A stretch of DNA of 64,000 nt from Euglena gracilis (Eukaryota; Euglenida; Euglenophyceae; Euglenales), in contig CP154956.1 of assembly GCA_039621445.1 (NCBI GenBank), positions 57,577,966 to 57,641,965 of the forward strand, written 5' to 3'. Below, piece by piece: positions 21,860 through 31,325 of this stretch (position 1 is its first letter; each line of letters opens with the position of its first letter). A program made the translations under genes and the position numbers. Below the pieces are notes generated by a model that saw only the letters and a program-made list of their open reading frames with translations, was not told the origin of the DNA and did not search any database.

Positions 21860-21978
21860 AAGCCTGGGCGGGAGGCCCAGTCCCGAGGGCACCGTACCGC
21901 CCACGGCCGTACCACCCCTATGCGTCGCCATACGCCCTGACCGCGGAGCTGGGCATGGGGAATCGCCCGCCCTATTGA
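21860..21978 (+). CDS. RRM protein, terminal exon ending PPY
   Basis: After TTTTAAGCAG (ending 21859) the frame gives GGPVPRAPYRPRPYHPYASP, a Tyr/Pro/Arg-rich stretch, then LTAELGMGNRPPY and TGA at 21976. Basic residues followed by a C-terminal P-Y resemble the PY-type nuclear localisation signals bound by transportin in hnRNP proteins; that function is inferred. The composition matches the exon at 21517. Confidence 0.5.
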
Positions 21979-22349
21979 GCTGATTCAGGTTGCACTGCCC
22001 CCATTCTGGGTTCGCACACAACCCAAGTCATTTGACAGACCAACAGAATTTGGGACCAGCGTCAACAGGACGTCTCTCGTTAAACGCCCCTGCCACCGGC
22101 AATGGGGAGGGTGCAAAGGTGAAGTGGGGCTGGAAACAGCAAAAGGCCCTAACAGGAGAAATCGAGGCTTGGCCCCATTTCCCGGGACCAAGTTTTTTTA
22201 GGGTCAAATTTAAAAAAGGTCACCCACAAGGTCTTCTCTTCCCAAAAGATCTTTGTACTTCACCCTCGGTGCCCCTCCTCCCTGCCACACCTTTTCGCCA
22301 CCCCCCCCAATGGGGAGGTCATCGGAACTGTCGCACCCCAGGGGGAAAA

Positions 22350-22835
22350 AACCCACCACGAAGGCATCCAAGGTCAAGAGCAAGGCGTTCGGCGGGAGAA
22401 AAACAAAAAAAAGGGGGAGAAAGGCACGTACGAGTTCAACCGGAAATTTTTTCAGGGAGTCTTGAAACTACGAAGACCATCATCGCAGAAAGAATCCCTT
22501 TCAACTGTAATTATTTCAGGGGTGCTTCAATTGCGGCGACAAACTTCAAAGAAAATAAAGCTTTGAGAATAACCGCAACGACGCTTACAAGAGAGAAGCC
22601 GGGCAAAGTTTCGACACAGCAGCAGCTTCAGAAGCTGGAGCAGCGGCTGCTGCACGTCTGTCCGTGGCCTTCGACACCACCCACCCCCCCGGCGACCTCG
22701 CTCTCCCTCGAGGCAAGCCGAAAAGTTGGGAGGGCACCGAGGGCGCAGCACAAGCAGAAGACACTATGAGGCCATGCCTTGCTCGCCGGCGGTTTTGTTG
22801 CGATTGTTTTGGCGCGCTTGGCTGGGAGTCTGCGC
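22350..22835 (+). mobile_element. 5' fragment of another DIRS-A copy, opposite orientation
   Basis: On the plus strand, DTAAASEAGAAAAARLSVA (about 22615-22670) resembles the N-terminal part of the gag-like ORF of the DIRS-A element encoded on the minus strand at 27090-27010 (DTAAAAAAGGAAATRQSVA). The stretch upstream has matching 5'-leader features. It runs into a terminal block (22767-22833) also found inverted at 53530-53597 and at 32799-32863. It seems to be a truncated copy abutting the 3' end of the main element. Confidence 0.5.
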
Positions 22836-22846
22836 GTATCACGCAC

Positions 22847-23292
22847 TCGGACTCCCACGACAGATGAAGGGGGAGGAAGGGACCAAGAGGGCGAAGCACA
22901 AGAAGATGGTGAGGTCCTGCTTTCCTTGCCGGCTGTTCTGCTCTGGTGTGTTTGTGCGTGCGCGGGGGGTGCTTCTTACTGCGCCTTTGTTGCCGGAGTT
23001 GGCGACGATGAGGCCTCGTCCGACACCCTGGCGAAGCTGAACCGTCGTGGCCCCGCCCCCCCCCCCCTCCCACGGTCGCTTGGTGGCCCCCCCCCCTTGA
23101 TGGGGATGGTTGTCTCTTTCTGGTGTGTTTCTGGGTGGGTGGTTGGGGCTGCTTGGTCGGGGGTCCCCTTTCTGGTTGGGATGTTTTTCTTTTTCTGCTG
23201 ACTTTTTTGGGTGGGGGGGTTGGGCTCGCCATCTTCTTGTGCTTCGCCCTCTTGGTCCCTTCCTCCCCCTTCCTCTGTCGTGGGAGTCCGAG
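22847..23292. repeat. Hairpin arms flanking the 3' tail of DIRS-A
   Basis: 22847-22910 and 23225-23292 form a near-perfect inverted repeat of about 65 bp (CGGACTCCCACGACAGA, GGGGGAGGAAGGGACC, AAGAGGGCGAAGCACAAGAA) around a ~315-bp loop that includes the terminal repeat and a basic Pro-rich reading frame. The sister element keeps the same arrangement (56142-56209 and 56531-56596), so it is part of the element. Confidence 0.8.
22904..23003 (+). repeat. DIRS-A terminal repeat, 3' end
   Basis: Inverted copy of 27391-27514: shares GATGGTGAGGTCCTGCTTTC, GGTGTGTTTGTGCGTGCGCG, GGGGTGCTTCTTACTG and GTTGCCGGAGTTGGC. The same module bounds the sister element (53621-53734 and, inverted, 56440-56537). 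Inverted rather than direct termini agree with DIRS1-type elements. Confidence 0.8.
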
Positions 23293-23320
23293 ACCATTCG
23301 GGCTCCGCACTGTGAGATGG
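22990..23320 (-). pseudogene. Basic, proline-rich 3' tail of DIRS-A recombinase region
   Basis: Downstream of the recombinase core the minus strand stays open and encodes a Lys/Arg/Pro/Ser/Gln-rich low-complexity tail (for example KRKTSQPERGPPTKQPQPPT). The sister element has the same composition in its plus-strand copy at 56210-56350. It may be a real C-terminal extension or only the translation of G-rich terminal DNA; a G/C-run at 23054-23064 interrupts it. Confidence 0.4.
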
Positions 23321-23369
23321 TGAGGTACTGTGCACCCCCCTTTGGGCCATAATATTTTGAATTTTTGAT

Positions 23370-23997
23370 ACGACACCGAGTCACAAATAATGAGCTTGGA
23401 AGGCCCCAAAATTTTTCCACTGACCCAATTGCTGGACTTCTTCCATTTGCAAACCAGCATTTTTCCACCATAAAACCCCAGCCCCTCTGGTGCTGTGGGG
23501 TTTCCAGTGGGTGGTGTCCACCCCCCCCCCTCTTGCAGAATGTCTCTGGTAAGGGAATTCACTCTTTCTGATGTCAAAGGTCTTTTACCATCCAAAGACC
23601 ATAACAAATTATTTTTGTGCCCAATCATGTGGGCTGTCCTTTCCACATACTCTTTCAATAAATGCCAGGTGCTTATGAGGGGGGGGTGTGGCAAATTAAA
23701 AATTTCCTCCCATCTTGGGAATTGCCAGCCTTTCCTTTGCAATAAAATGAAAACTCTTTCTCCCACGAAACTGATTTTACGCTGTGTCCTGGCTAAATCA
23801 ACCCCCCTGTGGAGGGCCAAAAGCCTCCAACGGATGATGAGTCTGTTTCTGAGCTCTTTCACAGAAAGGTCTGAGAGGGGTTTGGATTTCCTGATGATGT
23901 CTTCTAAGAAATCAGTGGTATCCCAAAAATGGGCATACTTGCAGACATTCGAATTCCATTTACTTTTCAATGGAGACAAAAGAGGGGAAAACCTCAA
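23370..23997 (-). pseudogene. DIRS-A tyrosine recombinase
   Basis: Site-specific recombinase that would insert the circular DIRS cDNA. The N-terminal arginine box lies in LLALHRGVDLART; a beta-sheet region follows with RPLTSERVNSLTRDIL. Then, in another frame after a 10-base C/G run (23521-23530), come the catalytic PHSTRGAG (H-x-x-R, 23486-23497), the helix VLWWKNAG and the WKNFGAFQAHYL segment with the likely nucleophile tyrosine. All tetrad elements are therefore present, but split between two frames, and a stop follows AHYL. Length (~200 residues) fits the DIRS recombinase catalytic domain. Confidence 0.75.
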
Positions 23998-24253
23998 TTA
24001 CCCAAACCATGGGAGTAATAAAACTGCTGCATGTGCATTTCGTGCAGTGTCGAGGCTGTGGGCTGCGAGATCAAGGATGGCCTTGGCCGTCTTGTGGACT
24101 GTGCAGTCCTGCAGGGGCACCCCTTTGTGCAACAATTGGCCCACCAACGTCCTGAATGCTGAGTCATATCTCTTGACATTTCCCAGATTTTTTATGTAAG
24201 TGTCGATACTGGACATCGAAACTTCCTGGGATTGTAATGGTTGCCTGACACAA

Positions 24254-24613
24254 TCAATCAAGCAGGCCAAATTCCACCTTTTGGGGGGGGGCATCTCCTC
24301 CCCCCAGCAGTTGGTGAACAGACCCCATTGGGGGGGGGGGTACCAACAAAACTTTGCTGCCTGGCGGCCTGGTTGACATTAATTGGCGCCACCATGATGT
24401 CGAAGCCCAGTGGGGTACGATCAACAGACAAGTCAGGTCTGGGTTTAACATTAATATCTGAACCCACTGGGGAATGACGCTCCAGGGAGGGTTGGCATAA
24501 ACAGGGGGGAGACCCCTCAAATCTGCCTTCAAGGGATCCACCAGCAAAGCCCCTTGGTAGGGGTATCGACAAATGAACTTGGGGAATTTTTTGTTGCTCG
24601 GTGTGCAAAACAT
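24254..24613 (-). pseudogene. DIRS-A Dam-like segment
   Basis: A 119-codon frame between RNase H and recombinase. It opens with FCTPSNKKFPKFICRYP, then PPVYANPPWSVIPQWV, and ends with IVPHWASTSWWRQL. The order (D-x-F-x-S-like start, N-P-P-W, then a P-x-W motif) matches the segment that DIRS elements place here and that is related to phage Dam-type N6-adenine methylases (pfam05869). NPPW corresponds to the catalytic DPPY/NPPW motif; whether it methylates DNA is unknown. The frame is open throughout. Confidence 0.6.
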
Positions 24614-25385
24614 GTCCGCCTCTGAGGTTATGTCTTTTCTGAAAAATTGAAGGATTTAGTGAAAGATGTTCAGGTTTATGGTATAATCCCCTGGGTCCCT
24701 CTGCTCCCTGGTCAGGGAGTCTGCCAATTGCTCTTTTGTGGGAACCCAAACCACCTGCAAATTGATTTGCTTTTCTTGGCAATGATACAGCAGTGGTTTT
24801 AAAATGGATTTTAGGTAGGGCTTTCTGCCTCCCCATTTTGTTAAATAACTTACAGCCACCTGGCTGTCCACATGAAGCATTATTGTTTGTTTTGGTTTGG
24901 CCAGACTTTTTACTGTCTCCACTGCTGACATCAACTCTTTTTAGTTGATGTGAAGGATGTGCAGGTCCCTCCAAAAATCCTGCACTTTTTTGGCCTAAGT
25001 TTTTGTCCAGCCCCCCCCCCCCACTGCCAGGTGCTGCTGTCTGAGAACAGTTCCTGGGAGGCCTGGAATTGAAAAGCTCTGCCCACACCTGGCTGGAAAA
25101 ACGCTTTTAACTCCACAATTTAATCTTTGACCCCCTGGGGAATGGTTAGGGTGGTCCCAACCCCACTTTGTGTGCAAATCCACCATTTTGCAAAGTTGAT
25201 CTGTCAGAATTCTGAGAAATGGCATTCAGACTAAATAGCTTCTGACCTGCTCCACAATAGAGCTGAGTTTTCTGCAGCTCATATTTTGTGCTGTGAGGAC
25301 TTTGCCCAGCTCCTTTCTTAAGGATTTTAGTTTTTCCTGAGGAATTTCCAGCTGGCCTTTTCTCAAAATTGATCCACTGGCCCAA
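24614..25385 (-). pseudogene. DIRS-A RT connection and RNase H
   Basis: RNase H degrades the RNA strand during reverse transcription. The connection region has ELGKVLTAQ and PFLRILTDQLCKMVD. The RNase H part shows HVDSQVAVSYLTKWGG (the second-acid region), LLYHCQEKQINLQVVWVPT and KEQLADSLTREQ, the standard DIRS ending in which AD-S-R precedes the next domain. It spans at least two frames, with stops after ISLV and near the G-run at 25012-25022. The sister copies at 54132-54840 and 57822-58100 align throughout. Confidence 0.75.
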
Positions 25386-25390
25386 ATGCT

Positions 25391-26461
25391 TTATTTACTG
25401 TGTGGGTTCCAGACAGGATTGGGGAGTTTTAATCTGAAACCTGCCAGTAAAAGGTCCTGTTTTATTTCTGCCAAATGCTGGGCTGCTGTCTTTTTGCTGG
25501 GGGCTAACAGCAAAATGTCGTCTAGGTATATGAAAACTACCTTTCCCTCCTTTCTCCATTTTCTTTCCCAGACTCTCATGAGAGTCATAAATTTTTGTGG
25601 CAGGCTGCTGATGCCGAAGCATGCAGCTTGAAACTGCAAGGTTTCTCCCCCCACCTGCATGCAAACATATTTTTATAAGCTGCTGTGCAGCTTTAGGTGA
25701 AAATAAGCGTCTCTCAGATCGATTTGTCCACATAACCAACCTTTTCTTAAATATGGGAAGATATTTCCCATGTGCTCCAGTCTGAACTTCTGGGGGGTGA
25801 AGTGGAGATTTAACTGTCGACGATCTGAAATCATTCTCTCCCTTGTCTTTTCCCCTTCTTTTTTGGCAATGATGAAGTAATGGACAAAATGTTTTGCCTC
25901 CTCTGGGGGGATTTGCCTGGTTGCCCCTGCACATTCGTATTCTCTCAGAATTTTCTGGGCAGTCATTATTTCTTGGTGGGTTTTGAAGGGAAATTTTAAG
26001 GACATTTGAGGGGGGAGGGGAAGATCTGCCATAACCCACTCCCTTATCAGGTTTAATACCTCTCTGCTGGCTCTTGCTTTGACCCAATGGGGAATGCTGG
26101 CCTGCAGGGCTTTGTAAGGGGGTACCCCTGGGTGTAATGTGTATGGGGATTCCACAGGCCACATCACTGGGGTCCTTCCCCCTGGCTGCCCCATCACTGG
26201 GGTCACCCCTGGCTGCCCCATCACTGGGGCTGCAGTTGGCCCTGCCATAGGGCTTTCCAAAGACAAGCTTTCCCCCTGTTTGTGAATGATGGGGGAAGGT
26301 CTGTGTCTGTAGTGGGGAGGTACATATAAGGCTGGGCTGATTATCTTCTGGGGGGGGCCTGTCTGAGCCAATCTTGGGCCTCCCCCCCCAAGGGCTGATG
26401 TGGTGTGGATGGTCTTGAATGTATTGGCCACCATTTGCCTTCTGGGCCATTTGGCCTCCAT
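25391..26461 (-). pseudogene. DIRS-A reverse transcriptase
   Basis: Copies element RNA into DNA. The N-terminal region has PHWVKARASREVLNLI; motif A is GQIDLRDAYFHL with the catalytic Asp; the QFQAACFG segment follows; and motif C is YLDDILLLAP (YLDD at 25517-25528) with both acids. A single in-frame TAA after LHSSL splits it, and the gag-like frame upstream overlaps in another register. The motif set is that of DIRS/Ty3-type RTs. Apart from that stop the domain is intact, suggesting fairly recent activity. Confidence 0.8.
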
Positions 26462-27152
26462 TGGCTCTCAGGCCTGCTTGGCCTCCATTGGCCTTCTCTC
26501 CAGGACTTCTCTTGTCTCTTCTCTGTCCCTCTTGATTCCCCATATAGGCCACCATGGCCTGTTTTTGGCATTGGCTTGCTGCTCCTGGGGGGTTTGTGTC
26601 TGAAATTGCTGGGGGGAAAGTTGGACATACCTTTCCCCAATGGGATCTTTCCAGGCTGGGGTTCTGGATGGCATAGCCTTGCCCCTGGGCCCACTGCCCT
26701 CTTGAATGATGGCTGCCATAGCCTTGATTCTGGACCCCAGGACCTTTGGGATGATGGCTTCCATAGCCTTGATGATGACTTGAATCGCTTGGATTTCTTA
26801 TATTTGTTGAAAGGCTGCCATAGCCCTTGTCTTGTCCCCTGGAAGGGGGGGACATAGAAAAATGGGGGGAGTCTGTTGGACCTGTGATGGTATTCCCCTT
26901 CTGCCTTCTTGTGTTCCTGACCACAGCTGTCCATGGTACATGGCCATTCTCATGTTGAGTGGGGGATTTTGAAATCACTAATGTGGTGGGGGGTGGGGGG
27001 GTTGCGATGGCCACGGACTGACGTGTTGCTGCCGCCCCTCCAGCTGCTGCAGCAGCTGCTGTGTCTCCACCTTCCCAAGCTTCTGCTGCCTTCTTGGAAG
27101 TTCTTTGAAGTTCTTCTTGGCAGTCTGATGTTCTTTGAGATTCATTCTTCAT
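26390..27152 (-). pseudogene. DIRS-A gag-like ORF
   Basis: First ORF of the element, about 250 residues. An Ala/Gln-rich start (AAAAAAGGAAATRQSVAIA) is followed by repeated QGYGSHH units (about 26760-26650, three copies) and KANGGQ/RANGGQ repeats (about 26490-26430). No zinc knuckle. Low-complexity Gly/Gln/Asn/His composition is usual for DIRS ORF1, whose role in packaging is poorly known. The same frame stays open to 25395, but downstream the real RT is in a different frame; the switch lies near C-runs at 26382-26389 and 26351-26357. Confidence 0.6.
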
Positions 27153-27390
27153 GGAAATCCAGTTGTTGCCGTTGTCTTAGTATTTGCAATACTTCTGGGA
27201 ATAATTCCAATTTGAACTCGAAGAGTTGAAGTCTTCCTCCAGGAAGTTGAAGGTCCGCAAAAAAAAAGTGCGGTCCGCCAGTTGAGAAAGTGATGGTCTT
27301 CGTGAATGTAATACTCCTCGTAAAACAATTCCAGTGTACTCGTAGAAGTAAAATTCTTTATCCTGGATGTCGAAGGGCAGAATTAGGAAT

Positions 27391-27514
27391 CCGCCAACTC
27401 GGGCAACAAAAATCAGTAAGAAGCACCCCCCGCGCACGCACAAACACACCAGAACAGAACAGCCGACAAGGAAAGCAGGACCTCACCATCTCGCAGTGTG
27501 GAGCCCGAATGGTC
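27391..27514 (-). repeat. DIRS-A terminal repeat, 5' end
   Basis: Reverse-complement partner of 22904-23003 and same-sense partner of the 5' repeat of the sister copy (53621-53734). Inward of it the leader CCTAATTCTGCCCTTCGAC is also shared with the sister copy (53739-53757), confirming that this is the 5' end. Outward the similarity stops near GGACCATTCGGGCTCC. Confidence 0.8.
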
Positions 27515-27574
27515 CCGGCGCATATCACGCCATCAACCGCAGCACCCTCCATGAATCAGAATCGCATACCAGCA

Positions 27575-28213
27575 CTATCGTGCGTCTTTTAAAACGGGGA
27601 ATACACCCAACCCACCCATATTAATTTGGGAATAAGCCCCAAAGATATGAATGTGGATAATCTGCAACTGTGCTATGGTTGTTTGTTTGTGCTCCATACC
27701 TTCAAAATGGAGATTTTGTTTGATGACAGCAGTCAAGAAGTGACACTTGTTTTGTGAATACGATTTTTCTGGCCAAGTTCTTTTTGTTTCTCTCAATGCT
27801 CTATATAGCAAAAACGCGATATTTTCAACACAAGTCATGTATTAAGTTTTGGGGATACATTGCAAACACTGCATTTTTTCCCGAACACTTATCCAACATG
27901 CGCTGAAACAGCTGTTTTGTGGTCTAAATGGCTTATCCTTTTGGCAAAATACAGTCCCGATAGGGAAAATTTTCAAAATTTCAGTTCCTTTGTGGGCAAC
28001 GTAGTTGCCCTGCCTCAAAGGGTGACATTGATTCCACCATTCATTACTTAACCCCGACCCTTTTGTCTGAGTGGATTTGACCATGTGCAAGGTATATAGA
28101 CCACATTCCAAATGGTGAATGAACCAAGTGGCAAAGCAATGCAAGGACCAAAAATAACTTAATGGTGCAAAGTGAAAAGTCCGTTGGGTACAAAAGAATC
28201 TAAAAAGAGCCAC
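27575..28213 (-). pseudogene. Unidentified ORF with one internal stop
   Basis: On the minus strand a single frame of about 210 codons is open except for one TAA at 27842. Segments include YFWSLHCFATWFIHHLECG, GNYVAHKGTEILKIFP and TWPEKSYSQNKCHFLTAVI. It is free of the low-complexity runs common elsewhere, which makes it a better candidate for former coding DNA than most frames here. No family recognised. It lies immediately outside the 5' end of the DIRS-A element. Confidence 0.35.
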
Positions 28214-28219
28214 AAACTA

Positions 28220-31200
28220 ACAAAATTCATGCTGAAAAAAGGCTCAAGGATTCATTGCAAGCCCAAAGGCTATTTTAATGCATACTGGCAAAGTGTCACT
28301 TTGGCGTAGCCTGAAATCCACCACAAAACCTTCAGAACTTTTGGCAACTCGTACCAGGAGATTTTGAGTGTCTGTAGTAGTGTGTATGAATGACACAGGA
28401 ACCAAACGTTGTTTTTCACAAAAAATCGATAAGGCTTAGCCCGTCACAGCATAAAAATTGAGATCGTATCTCTGCGCCGGTAGCTGGCCGATAGGCCGGC
28501 CAAGGTACCCCTCATTCGAAAGTTCGTGAGAAAATACGTCCAGCAATGCTATCAGATCACAGCGACGCCGCATGGTATTCTTATTTGCAGAGATCGTGTA
28601 CTTCTGCAGAAATTTTGCGAAGCCTAATTTCTTGTCATCTCTGGCAGATCCTCTGCGTAGTCCTGTGGACAGAGGGCATGCTTCGATCAGCACCATTTTT
28701 GGACGCGCGGGTTCCAGTCCTGACAAGCTAAACTCCAAGTCGGGACTTGAACCAGCCATGGCATACCGTGATGCCAGGGTCAGGAATGGCCGCCGTACGG
28801 AGGAAATTTACGATGGCGCCGAGGCGGAAATCAGCAACCAGAGGCTTGAACCTGGCGTGCCTGGTGCGTGAGTGCCGGTAAACCATCGGTTCACCGGCAG
28901 TTGCCTATCTGACGTATCGAGTTTAAACAATTGCGCCTTCGGCCGACAAGTGACACTAAAGACAAGCAATCCATATCAAGCACGCCATCGCCAAGCACCA
29001 GGAGCTGAGGCAAGGGATGGATGACTACGAGTGCCTCGAGCTCTAGGGCTAATGCCCCCTGGCGAAGTGTAGCTACACAGGAGAAAAAGGAAATGTGGCA
29101 TTCGCGAGGAAGCAGTGGGCGTTTCCTGGATGTCAGGAAAGTGTCTGCCAGATCCTGTACCATCGTGTTCCACACAGAGAAATTAGCCCGAAAGGCTTCT
29201 AACCACTACTATACATCATTTCTGCTGCAAATGGCCAGTGGTTACCAGATGGGTTAATAACCTCCGTTCAATTCCTTTGGCTACATTCTGCCTGCTCCCC
29301 CCCCTGTACAGGCTACTTGGCCCAGTACCTTGCAGAGTGCCATAACCTATATTTTTCATTGAATTTGAGTTGCTGGACTCAGCTGTTAGATGCATTAATG
29401 TGAAACTTTCAAATTTTTCATTTTTTTTCTGTTGCTCATGTTGGAAACCACATCTCAGTTGGGAAGCAGCTTGAGGCTATATGCCAGCAATTTTTGGACT
29501 GTTTTCAGTGACACGTGTTTGGGAATTTTTGTGCGGATCACCCACAATTTTTCCTACGGCGAATCATTCGCAAAACGTGTTTCAGATCACAGTGTGATTG
29601 ATGGATGACCTTGTTGTGTAGTTTCTCTCCGATTCATAGCCCTATAGGCGGCTTTTCAATTGCGGTTGAAGCCTACAGTCGGTAAATATGATGGCTTACC
29701 GACGGATTTTCACTCAATGATGCAATATGAAAAAAGTTTTAATTTCATGCGCAATATGAGTACATAGTCATCCATAAAATGGTGTGAGGGCACCTCAGAA
29801 GGTTTCAGATGCGTAATGCATTGCAGTATACACTGCATTGTCCAATGCCGCTTTTTTTTAACAGAATGCGGGATAGCGCTAACACGGCACATTTGTCATT
29901 GACGTATCACGATGCGTATTTTTTGGTGATTTCCAACACCGGATTTGACATTTCTGAATTCAGAACCGCTATTTCGCGAAATAACCCATGTTGCACCATC
30001 ATGGTGTGATGAATTAGCCAAAGGATATAAATCCATATTTGCCATATTTTATGTGTCCCTCAGGAATATTTTTCGATGGTGGGTAGTTTCCGCAACGTGC
30101 CAGACAACATACGTTTTGGTTTCCGCATCACAGTTTTCCGTGTCATGATGCCAAAGGGATAGCGAAGCTCGAATTCAAATGATTTTTTTGCTCGCTTTAT
30201 CCATCTCTGAAACCTGTGATGGGTTTTCAAAGCACCTAACCGGTGTTTTGGCAATTTGCTGCGATAATCGTGCAGGTTTATAGATTCCAAAGCCACATGG
30301 TGTTATCATACCGATACAGTTACCAAGGACCGGTAGCCAGTCGACTTGATTCACACAGACTTTGCAGCTGGATTTTTGCACTTGTTGTAATGCTCAATGC
30401 TTTTTTTGTTGATTTTCCAGGTATATACGATGCAATGATGCACTCTAGTCTTTTCCCTCTTTCAACCGAAACGCCACTAATGCAGTGCCCCCGCCAACTC
30501 AAGTGGCACTCATGCGGTTCTACCCCCGTCCGCTGATTGCGACAAACGCCAACCCCGCACTTTTTCGGTTCCTATCCCAGTGGGATCAGAATAGCACAAA
30601 GTGTTCAAATGGAACAACCTCAGTATGTGAGGAAAAGACTGGAAGTTCCAATGGAGCAGGCACAAACGTTCCGCAACCATTCCGGGTATATACCTCCAAA
30701 AATATACAGCTCGTAAAAAGGTACCCCGCACCGTCTTCCAGTGCTCATCCCGAACGGGAACCAGCGGAATATGCCGCGGTAATAGCAGAAATACATCGCC
30801 TGTTTTTGGGTTTTTGGTTTCTCTTCTCTTCCTTCTTTTCCTTTTTACGTTTAGCAGACAGGATGTCACCAGCAAGAATTGGGATACATCCCACATCAGG
30901 ACTCTGTCTGAAACCCGAAAGTACCTGGGATAGCCTGGTCCATAAGGGAAATCGGGCAAAGCCCTGCGAGCAGGATAACAGGCACAATCCCAGTTCTATG
31001 GTTATCCATAGAACAGCTCCACTGTAATCCCAATTCTGTATATAGTCACAGAAGTAGGAATATGACAGAGCTTAGGGAAAATGGTGATCACATTAACATG
31101 TGATCATGTGGCCTTCTTTATGCAGGTGGTAGTTTATTCATGTCTTCATTTGCCTGATCAAAGGCCATTTCGAGTTCGGACGTCCGAAAGGAGCACACTT

Positions 31201-31320
31201 GTGGAAATAGTTTCCCAAGAAACCTTCTGGTTGCCTTCTGCCTTGTGCTCTGCAGAACCCCAAAGGCAATAAAATTAACAATTCAGTGAAAGAGCTTTAC
31301 TTTTGTTACTCTCCTGGTTC
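28220..31320. other. Unassigned region with scattered short frames
   Basis: More even base composition than the first 20 kb, with few homopolymers. Frames of 60-180 codons occur on both strands: 28436-28759 minus, 28891-29175 minus, and 30485-31027 plus with FYPRPLIATNANPALFRFL. None shows a motif I recognise. It could be decayed transposon or intergenic host DNA. Confidence 0.35.
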
Positions 31321-31325
31321 TGTTC

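Larger units (their letters stand above)
22847..27514 (-). mobile_element. DIRS-like retroelement, family A, nearly full length
   Basis: A ~4.7-kb minus-strand element with, in order, a gag-like ORF, reverse transcriptase, RNase H, a Dam-like segment and a tyrosine recombinase, the gene order of DIRS-type retroelements, which integrate by recombinase rather than DDE integrase. It is bounded by inverted terminal repeats (27391-27514 and 22904-23003) containing GATGGTGAGGTCCTGC, a Gly/Cys-coding GTGTGTTTGTGCGTGCGCG block and GTTGCC.GAGTTGGC. A few stops and frame changes, mostly at G/C runs, break the genes. A deleted sister copy lies at 53530-56603. Confidence 0.85.

Noticed and set aside
22585-23997. 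Taking the 470-codon minus-strand frame as one intact protein
   Set aside because: Only its first part is recombinase. After the C-run at 23521-23530 the conserved H-x-x-R and tyrosine motifs continue in a different frame, so the remaining residues are out-of-frame translation or the basic tail.
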